Source: Haliea alexandrii (GTDB taxonomy: Bacteria > Pseudomonadota > Gammaproteobacteria > Pseudomonadales > Halieaceae). From it: 64,000 nucleotides of DNA. The stretch spans positions 176,763-240,762 of the forward strand of contig NZ_RFLW01000002.1 in assembly GCF_003719295.1 (NCBI RefSeq), given 5' to 3'. The notes beneath the pieces are model-generated. The model did not search any database. It saw only the letters and a program-made list of their open reading frames with translations, and was not told the DNA's origin. Positions 63,754 to 64,000 of the stretch are shown here, piece after piece. The stretch's first letter is position 1. Each line of letters begins with the position of its first letter. Made by a program: the position numbers and the translations under genes.

Positions 63754-64000
63754 CTAGAACAGGTAGTAGGCGAAGACGTAGACCATCAGTAGCAGTACGA
63801 TCCACAGCGCGGTGGTGCCGATTTCCCAGGAACGCCCCAGCGGGCCTGTGTGGCCCATGGTGTGGCGCGCCGATGCGGTGAGCAGGTCAACACCGTGCTG
63901 GAGCCGGCGTCGCGCGGCCACCACTGGCGGCTTCCCGATTCGCGCCACGAATTGCACCAGCACCGGCAAGCCCCGACGCCAGAGCCAGTCCACGTCGAGG
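63754..64000 (-). CDS. C-terminal fragment, possibly a cation/H+ antiporter subunit D-like protein
   Basis: The frame runs off the window edge and the in-window part (about 82 codons) has no convincing own start; a GTG at 63993 is possible. It reads LDVDWLWRRGLPVLVQF, then a basic helix, then a single membrane helix (TTALWIVLLLMVYVFAYYLF) at the end. The DVDWLWRRG pattern after a truncated start resembles the C-terminus of Mrp/NuoM-like antiporter D subunits. That reading is tentative; it could also be an independent small membrane protein. Confidence 0.4.
   Translation of the reverse strand, partial: LDVDWLWRRGLPVLVQFVARIGKPPVVAARRRLQHGVDLLTASARHTMGHTGPLGRSWEIGTTALWIVLLLMVYVFAYYLF

Overview
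The window is a stretch of high-GC gammaproteobacterial chromosome, densely packed with genes on both strands. The gene set and order suggest a marine Cellvibrionales/Halieaceae-like or pseudomonad-related organism. Supporting points are fdxA-mutS lying near recA-recX as in pseudomonads, a CTG-N10-CAG LexA box before recA, a MlaA / RssB-like / STAS / transaldolase / DusA block resembling Pseudomonas, and many oxidative catabolic genes. The taxonomic placement is inference. There is no phage, insertion sequence, integron or CRISPR array, and no gene-free gap longer than about 250 bases.

Layout. 1-9.7 kb: fdxA (cut by the window edge), mutS, a YbjN-like protein, a GCS2-type ligase with an AstE-like M14 protein, LexA-controlled recA with two tandem terminators, recX and an Atm1-type ABC exporter. 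9.7-19.3 kb: AbgT-family transporter, an NTF2-like protein, an HMG-CoA reductase homologue, recQ, an acyl-CoA carboxyltransferase, and a Baeyer-Villiger monooxygenase divergent from an AraC-type regulator. 19.3-23.6 kb: cold-shock gene with strong promoter, long leader and terminator, an exported DUF3604 protein, and an SLC13/RCK permease. 23.6-31.4 kb: a catabolic island with a KshA-like Rieske oxygenase, three SDRs, an NTF2-like protein, an OYE-family reductase, an AGCS symporter and a TauD-like dioxygenase. 31.4-34.2 kb: a CpxA/CpxR-like pair divergent from a CpxP/Spy-like gene, with a perfect CpxR box between them. 34.2-45.0 kb: PreP-like peptidase, glutaminyl cyclase, MnmC with an eroded methyltransferase half, an unknown protein, a MaoC hydratase and HrpA.

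45.1-47.0 kb holds the most interesting system: a three-gene RiPP cassette of the HvfABC/bufferin type. It consists of an exported precursor with six EGKCG motifs, a DUF692 multinuclear iron oxidase and a DUF2063 partner, all translationally coupled. It is probably a copper-binding peptide system. 47.1-52.1 kb: MlaA, an RssB-like phosphatase whose receiver lacks the phospho-acceptor Asp, a STAS protein, TerB, transaldolase and DusA. 52.2-58.5 kb: a small ABM-like protein, an HDOD protein, a PhyH dioxygenase and an FbpABC iron transporter behind a Fur-like box. 58.7-64 kb: gltX, a sulfotransferase, sdaA, tRNA-Ala(GGC) with a near-consensus promoter and terminator, an unknown lipoprotein, and a fragment that may be the end of an antiporter subunit.

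Two themes recur. Metal and envelope homeostasis is represented by HvfABC, FbpABC, CpxRA-CpxP, MlaA and the Atm1-type exporter. Oxidative catabolism of acyl, aromatic or steroid-like substrates is represented by the Rieske, BVMO, OYE, SDR, MaoC, TauD and PhyH proteins. Convergent neighbours repeatedly end within a few bases of each other or overlap, so transcription ends are packed very tightly.
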